Shown here in pieces: positions 57,301 through 64,000 of a stretch of DNA of 64,000 nucleotides. The position numbers and the translations under genes are program-made. The stretch comes from Hydractinia symbiolongicarpus (taxonomy: Eukaryota > Cnidaria > Hydrozoa > Anthoathecata > Hydractiniidae). A model generated the notes under the pieces. That model had not been told where the DNA came from. It was given only the letters and a program-made list of their open reading frames with translations, and made no database searches. The DNA lies in contig NC_079875.1 of the NCBI RefSeq assembly GCF_029227915.1, forward strand, positions 15,679,001 to 15,743,000. The letters are read 5' to 3'. Numbering within the stretch: the stretch's first letter is position 1; every line of letters begins with the position of its first letter.

Positions 57301-60300
57301 TGTTCTATAAAAAAAGGACTAACTTGGAATACTTGAGGACCTTCCAAAAAATCTTCCAGACGCACCTAAATGTTGCTGCGAGTGAGGAGAGTTTGGTATC
57401 AACTGAAAACAAACCCAAAGAAGAAAATCATATAAATATTTAGTAAAAACAAATGTTTATGATTATATCACGTTAAATTACAATACCTGTTGCAAATTTA
57501 TATGCGAATTTAATTTATGCGAATGAGCTAACTAGCATTAATCGCAGGGATATTTGATTTTTTATCGAATTAACTTCAATCCTATGAAATGATTCTTACT
57601 TATAACTTATCCGATTATTGGTTAAATAACTTGTAGCATATATTTGAATGTAAAAATTGAAATATTAGACTAAATTTTTAATTCGTGCCAAACATTCAAC
57701 ATTTGATTAAGAGTTATGTGAAGCGAGCTTATGACATCGACTAAATAATGCGTGGACATAAAAAGTCACTTCCAATAAAATATTATCACAGTGTAAAAGT
57801 TTTTATGTCAATACTAAACTGCAAGTACAAATGAATCACATTATGAAGAAAATACATCCAACATAGCTTACAGCAGGCGATAACGGCGCAGTGTAGGTGA
57901 AATCAGAACCCCATGTGGACAACATGGTTTGTTTGGGATCAACACGAGGCGATGCTTCATGCGATAACGGCGACAAATCACGAAAGGTGACACGGTTTTT
58001 CGTCGCTGTCGTCGTTAAATCATCCATCGATCTTGTCTAAAATATATAAAACGAGTCAAGAAATGGTTTAATTCGCCGTATATGGTTTAAAATCTGTAGT
58101 CAAACCTGACTATTACAGCCGTGATACTAAAAAACGAGTCCACTATATTTTGATGATATGTAAATCTTAGTTACATATATATTATATTTATTATATATAT
58201 ATTATATTTATTATGATTATTTACCTAGGTAGCCTTTTCAATACCTATTATTTCTGTGCTTACTTACGATTGTACAAAGGGGTGGTGAGGAAAGAAAGAG
58301 GGCTCCTCGTGCATTTAGAGTTCTCAATTTAGTTATAGAAGCTGTTAAGGCACAACAATAGCCTAAGATATCTATTCTATTCTCATGCTGAACCTAACAA
58401 AAAGTAATGAATTTACTTCGTAGTCTCGTGGCCTTGTAGTTATGGTGTTCGTTTCGTAATCACAAGGTCCGTGGTTCGGTACACAACGCGGGCATGTGTC
58501 TTTACCACAGCTACGGGTCAACCCATGTCATGTAAGGGAAAGGGGGTAGGCTGGACGGTGTATACCTAATGTATACATTCAGAACCATGACCAATATTAA
58601 TAACAATGCTTCCAACACTGTTATTAATGTGGGCTTTATCCTGTGAACTGTCGCATTGACAGTAAACCAGTTCAACAATAAAAGCACAACATGTCTGAGA
58701 AATCGTGTCAACTTACTGTTACAGATTGTAGTTTCTTCTGAACTCTTTCCATTCTCTTCGCATCGTTTGTAATTGTGGATGACATTCTCATACTATTGTA
58801 AAGTTCTGTTGTTTCTTCAAGACTTTTCTGTGTGTCAAACGATTTGGCATCTGTGGATTTTATAGTAGGAGATTTTAAATCCAGATGAACTAAACAGAAA
58901 ATTCCGAAGGAAGACTTTTGATTACTTTCGTTAGGACAACCGTTTTGTATTGCGTAACTTTACGCAAGGATGTGATAACTACTATATCTTGTTAACGAAC
59001 GATGAGGGGCGCACCATAGACGGTTATAGCAATCCCATATAAGGTTATGAAAATACCAAATGAGGTTCTAACAACACCAAATACGACAAAAAACTTCGTC
59101 ATACCTTTTGGATCATATGAGTAAATAACCACCGGTTCTCCATTACCATAGCAACAGAATGCAATGAAATTATCATGCGGATGAAAATGAATATCTGCCA
59201 CAGCTTTGATGATGTTTAAATCTTTGTATGTAAATACATGGTCACCTGGAAACATAGCAAGTAAAAGTACTATTCGGTATTTCGATAAAGAGAGAAAATA
59301 CAGTAACAATATGGTAACACAAATCTCACACTTTTAAAAAAAAGTAGGTTACGCGCTTTTTTTGCAAGACTATCAAAATTCTAACCCAGGCTGGCCGTTG
59401 ACAATATGTCTGGATCCAGAGTCATCCGAAATCAAATGGGTTTGGCTCGACACCAATTATTTTAGGTTTTGCTAATTTCTTGCCCGGTAAGTAGCATTAT
59501 TAAAAAATATTCGTTTAGTAAGATTAGTAAAAATTTCTGCTCCTTAAAATATCTAACTAGGATCTTTGCACACGGAATTTAAATTACTTCGTAAAATAAT
59601 TGTCGGTTCTAACTTAAAGCCTTATGAAATCGAAAGAGCTACTTGGCATATCGAAATGTTGGAAATTCGGTAAAAGAACAGTCGACTGTATAAATGTGAC
59701 AAGGAGTTGCCAATCACATGCATTCTACTCGAATATATCGCAATCGAAAGGTTCTCGTATTCACTAGCCTCTAACAAATTGAAGCAGCCAAAAACTAACT
59801 TCATTAAGATTCAAAACTGGACACCTTTTTATGCATGGGGAAAAATGGAACGATCGCTTTTTGGTGATCATTCTTTTACTTTCTGGAGATATCGAAACTC
59901 AACCTGGACCCGAAGGAAGATTGCCGGAGCTATCAAAATTACTTGGTCAGAGAGGTCTAAAAGTTTTCCACCAAAATGTAAGGGAATTAGTTGCAAATAT
60001 AGATGGAGTAAAAACTTTGTTATGCGATTTTAAAGGGATTGATATTCTTACATTATCAGAAACACACATAAACACTGATACATTCAACGAAAATTGTGAA
60101 CTTTACCGTCTGCCGGGATACACATTTATAAATCGCAACAGAAAGAAGGGTACTTGTGGTGGCGTCGGAATGTATATTTCTGAAAGAGTAAAGTGGGTAC
60201 GTAGAGAAGACCTAGAAAACGAGAAAGTTGAATGTATTTGGATTGAAATTTTTTTGAAAATTGGAAAGAGTTTTCTTGTAGGATCGTTATACAGACCCCC

Positions 60301-63300
60301 GGTTGGATCCAAATATCTACCATCAAACTTTAGCTCGCTATTAAACGATATGCTTGATATAGTAATTAGTGAATTAAAAGAAGTTACAATCCTTGGAGAC
60401 GTAAATGTTAATTATCTTAAGAAAGATGATAATAAAGAAGTTAAAGACGTTTTTGTTCATTTTGGTTTTGAACAAATTGTTAAAAAAGCAACAAGAATTA
60501 CCAACGACTCTAGAACGTTAATTGACACCATTTTCACAACGCATCGAACAAACATTCCATCTTATGACGTCATACCAACTAGCATAGGAGATCATGATAT
60601 GGTTGGCTACGTACGAAAAATAAACTCTGAGAAATTCAAACCTAAGAATATAAAATGCAGAAACTATTTAAATTATGACCACGTTAAAATGTGCGAAGAG
60701 TTGCGTAATATAAACTGGGAGCCTTTATATTTATGTACAAATGTAAACACTGCATGGTCGTTTTTTAAAGACAAGGTTACAAACATTTTCAACAAACATG
60801 CACCAGTAATTGATAAACGTGTAAAGGGTCGTTTATGCCCTTGGATGACAACTGATATCCGTGTATTAATGACTGACAGGGGACAAAGCACTACGTTACG
60901 CTCGGAAAACCAATAAAGCCTGTGACTGGACCGCGTATAAAAAACTGCGAAACAAGTGCACAAATGCTGTGAATATGGCTAAGTTTAATTCCAACAAAAA
61001 GCTTTTAGAAGAAAATTCAGATAAAACAAGGAAGTTTTGGCAGACAATAAAAAACATCATGCCTTGCAAATCCAAAGGAACGTCCTGTAGATCACATTTT
61101 CTTGAAGACGGTTGTGTTAAAGCTGACACTCCTGTTCAAAAATCTAACTTACTAAGCAATTTTTTTTCAAATGTTGCAATGACTTTAAAAAAGAAATCCA
61201 TTTTCATGAAAGATTTCATTTGGCGCCAACCAAACAAAGTCGAACCAATAACGACACAAAGGTTTGATTTTAAATATGTTTCAAGTCTTTCGTAGAAAAG
61301 GAATTGAAGAACTTAAAACGCCACAAGGCAACTGGTATTGATAACCTTCCACCAGCTTTGATGAAAGATAGTGCTAATGAAATATCACAACCGCTATGTT
61401 TCATAATCAACTTGTCACTGAGTACAGCAGACGTACCTACAGAATGGAAACACGCTACTGTTACACCAATACACAAGTCGGGACCATCTACCAAAGTTGA
61501 CAACTATCGTCCAATTTCGATTCTACCAATTGCCTCAAAAATCTTTGAACGAGCTGTACATACACAATTGATGGAATACCTGGAGAAAAATAATTTGCTT
61601 TCTGAGCAACAGTTCGGATATCGACGTAAGAGATCAACTGATATTGCAGCTACAGTATTCCTCGACAGCATTCGTACTGAAATTGATCGTGGAAATTTAG
61701 TTGGATATAGATTTGTCTAAAGCCTTCGACACAGTGGGCCACAGTATTCTGCTATCAAAGCTACCATCTTTTGGCATTCACGACAATGAGTTAAGATGGT
61801 TCACCGACTACCTTTTCAATCGGAAACAACAAGTCCTTTATGAAAATTCGAAATCCAACGTTTCAAATATAACATGCGGTGTTCCACAAGGCTCCATTTT
61901 AGGACCCTTGTTGTTTTTGATTTACTTCAACGATTTTAAATCAGCCCTACGTAAGAGTAAAACAGTGAAATTTGCTGATGACACCGTGTTGTATGTTGCA
62001 CACAAGTCCGTACAGGATATTGAAAATGCTTTGAATGATGAACTTAAAAATATATCGACATATCTCGCAAATAACGATCTAGTTATAAATTTGAAAAAGG
62101 GTAAAACAGAAGTGATGTTATTTCGTATTGGGAAAAAATTGTCATCTATACCACACAAACCGAATATAAATTTGGTACAGTTGATATTAACGTAACGAAG
62201 CGCTACAAGTATCTTGGTTCTACAATTGATCCAACTCTAACTCTATCAGATAACTTCAACAAAACATATAAAAAAGCTTCTTCTCGTTTACGTCTGTTAC
62301 AAAATCTGAGAAAGAACATGGACAATAATACTGCCACATCAATTTACAACACTATAATTATACCACTGGTAGTTTTCAACAGTATCATAAATTTGAACTT
62401 CTCAAGAACCGAAATAAATAAATTGGATTATCTGGACAGCCGTGCAAAACAGATAACCAAAAACGCAAACATCAAATCAACTTCACTGTTATTTTGCGAC
62501 ATGCTTGTAAAACGGTTAAGAAATGCATTGCTGGTGAAACATGTAGTAACATGAAAGAATACTTTGAAGTAAATTCTCACTCCAAATGCACGAGAAACCA
62601 AAACTGTTTGCTGAAGATTCCAAAAATCAAATTGGAAGTAACACGAGGCAGTTTTCGTTATATGGGAGCGAAAATATATAACAGTTTGCCACTAGATATA
62701 CGAAAAGCGAAAACTGTGAATGATTTTAATCAAAAGATCAAAGATTTCGTATTTTAGATTATTATTTACCTAATATTTTTACGGTGGTTCTTAATTTCTT
62801 TTTATCAACAGCTCTCTATTTTTGGTCTCGTATTAGTTTTCAACATTTTATTTTTTCTCACATTCGTTTCAATCTATCTAACTATTTATTTTGAAGAACA
62901 TATTATGTTATATAACATGTGCGCAGACTTATCATTTATAGTTTAAATTTACCCTTCTCTCTCACATTTGTTTGGATTATAGTCTGTTTGGGTATGTTTG
63001 TTATCTTCTCTGTCTATTATATAAATATTTTTCTTTTGAATAGTTTTCTACTTTTTACCATATCTATAGTAATTTTAGAGCATATTTTATATATAATTTA
63101 TTTTTTTAAATCATTATTTTTATATTTTAAACAGGACACATATTTATAGCAGTTTTTTAAAACTGAAATGTACATATCCTGTATAAATATTTTGATAAAT
63201 AAAAAAATAAATAAAAAAATAACGAAATGTCACCTGTCTCAGTGTTCCATACATGTACAAAACCATTTTCCGTTCCGCAAAATATAAAGGTACCACAAAC

Positions 63301-63860
63301 TGAAAAACATGCGTGGATATGTTCTTTGAAGTTCACACCACCAACATACGTCTTCAATACTCCATAACTAGATAAAAGACGAGTAGTTAAAAACCACAAG
63401 CTTAAGCAAAAAAAATATGGAAGGTATTTCAATGCATGGTAAAAGATGGTTTAAAAACGAAAATGCCTAGTTTATAAATGTTTTTTGGTTCTAAAAGATT
63501 AGACAAAAATGAAGAAATTTTTAACATTTCCTGATTTTTTTTCTAGTTTGAACATCTCGTTTTCAGTATCTTCTCCTATAACTTGATTTATGCAATTTTG
63601 TGGTGTGTACCTAACCATATCTCGGAAGTTTGTACCTATTCATATCTCGGAAGTGTGTACCTAACCATATCTCGGTAGCACGTGCTGAGCCATTTCTTAG
63701 GAGCGCATGCCTAGCCAAATAAACTTGAGATGGAGATATGCAATTAAAAGTAAAATAGTTTTTACCTTCTTAAATCAAACATCCTGATCAACGAATCTTT
63801 ACTATGTATTAACAACTTCATTTGTCCAGGATGGACAAGAAGTGTACTAATAGCCGTACC
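54332..63860 (-). CDS. AHI1: AHI1/Jouberin orthologue, C-terminal WD40 repeats plus SH3 domain (partial)
   Basis: Minus-strand exons in one frame: 63766-63860, 63234-63367, 59105-59245, 58717-58889, 57872-58036, 57324-57402, 56760-56824, 56445-56537, 54985-55147, 54651-54706, then 54332-54412 ending in TGA. The first three exons encode WD40 repeats with AHI1-specific text: LLVHPGQMKLLIHSKDSLIR, TYVGGVNFKEHIHACFSVCG, TENGFVHVWNTETG and IHFHPHDNFIAFCCYGNGEP. A low-complexity linker follows, then an SH3 domain (VSLYEYKPNRADELALQPND, NENWWMGQLQDGRQGYFPVN). WD40 followed by SH3 with the YxPNRxDEL motif is characteristic of AHI1, a ciliary transition-zone scaffold mutated in Joubert syndrome. The N-terminal half lies beyond the right edge. 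Splicing from AG|GTGATG at 54336 into 54170-54242 would give a different, very basic C-terminus. Confidence 0.93.
58424..58700 (+). mobile_element. tRNA-derived SINE in an AHI1 intron
   Basis: The head resembles a decayed tRNA: an A box-like TGGCCTTGTAGTTATGG (from 58430) and, about 45 bases on, a B box-like GGTTCGGTAC. The arms no longer pair fully, so this is not a working tRNA gene. A tail of about 200 bp with no coding capacity follows, ending near CAATAAAAGCACAAC. The head-plus-unrelated-tail structure suggests a SINE. It ends only about 20 bases from the AHI1 exon at 58717, antisense to the gene. Confidence 0.6.
59660..63222 (+). mobile_element. Nearly full-length LINE (CR1/L2-like), frame-broken, in an AHI1 intron
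   Basis: Plus strand, antisense to AHI1. The frame 59831-60916 starts with a hydrophobic stretch and a 2A-like motif (LLLSGDIETQPGP), then an APE endonuclease: VFHQNVREL, LTLSETHI, GGVGMYISE, GSLYRPP, TILGDVNVNY and SIGDHDMV. The reverse transcriptase follows in shifted frames: KATGIDNLPPALM, NYRPISILPIASKIFE, QFGYRRKRSTD, LSKAFDTVGHS, GVPQGSILGPLLFLIYFND, KFADDTVLY and YLGSTIDPTLT, then a C-terminal region ending IRKAKTVNDFNQKIKDFVF before the stop near 62757. Frame changes near 60885, 61290, 61705, 62165 and 62510 show it is inactive. The 3' end is an AATAAAA-type tail. CGAAATGT occurs at both ends (59652-59659, 63223-63230) and is a probable target duplication. Confidence 0.9.
63602..63720. 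repeat. ~27-bp tandem repeat, three to four copies
   Basis: GTGTACCTAACCATATCTCG recurs with variants (TTGTACCTATTCATATCTCG, GTGTACCTAACCATATCTCG, CGTGCTGAGCCATTTCTTAG) in the AHI1 intron between 63367 and 63766. The last copies are diverged. Confidence 0.8.
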
Positions 63861-64000
63861 CTGAAAATAATTAAACAAATAAAAAGCAGATAGTGGTTAT
63901 TAAACTTCTCTTAAAACAAATGTCCTGGCAATGCGGGCACAAATTTTTTCAGAGTCACTCAAGATAGAATTAATGTAACGTGGATGATAAATTTACAAAC

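Noticed and set aside
58424-58496. Functional tRNA gene
   Set aside because: A and B box-like motifs are present, but the anticodon and T stems do not pair properly and a SINE-like tail follows.

Overview
This is AT-rich, intron-rich animal nuclear DNA. Three large multi-exon genes can be read exon by exon: a TRPM-family cation channel (minus strand, running off the left edge), a PTPN9/PTP-MEG2-type Sec14-plus-tyrosine-phosphatase (plus strand, complete) and an AHI1/Jouberin orthologue (minus strand, running off the right edge). Two compact genes lie between them: a secreted PAN/apple plus fibrinogen-domain protein (minus) and a bZIP transcription factor (plus). Short introns, families shared by all animals, a PAN+fibrinogen lectin and abundant non-LTR elements and MITEs suggest a non-bilaterian metazoan. 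A cnidarian is the most likely host; this is inference, as no marker gene is present.

Layout. 1-17.7 kb: TRPM exons encoding the cytoplasmic N-terminal homology region, with introns holding LINE fragments, a TA-flanked inverted-repeat element (4677-5456) and a foldback element with a 53-bp minisatellite (16426-17492). 17.7-31.9 kb: gene-poor and transposon-rich, with a Tc1/mariner-like inverted-repeat element carrying about 13 copies of another 53-bp repeat (20430-21903), a PIF/Harbinger-like inverted-repeat element with a LINE nested in it (22562-26146), a Myb/SANT remnant and a second LINE. 31.9-42.3 kb: PTPN9, 13 exons, with a hAT relic in intron 3 and minisatellites in introns 8 and 9. 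42.3-48.7 kb: the fibrinogen-domain gene and a cluster of small foldback MITEs. 48.7-50.6 kb: the bZIP gene with a stress-type promoter and a long out-of-frame upstream ORF that overlaps the main ORF. 50.6-54.2 kb: no clear gene, plus a retroposon-like unit. 54.2-64 kb: AHI1, with a tRNA-derived SINE and a 3.5-kb LINE in its introns.

The genes do not form an operon or pathway. The most interesting locus is the bZIP gene: its first AUG opens a 125-codon ORF that ends 38 nt inside the main ORF in another frame, the arrangement known for ATF4/ATF5. The upstream DNA has a C/EBP-ATF composite element (TGATGTAAT), a CRE-like site and a CCAAT box. Together these suggest a translationally gated, possibly autoregulated integrated-stress-response factor. 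Other notable points are a 2A-like N-terminus on a LINE (Q in place of the usual N), the same LINE inserted 3 nt inside an AHI1 splice donor, and two unrelated inverted-repeat elements that both carry 53-bp tandem arrays.
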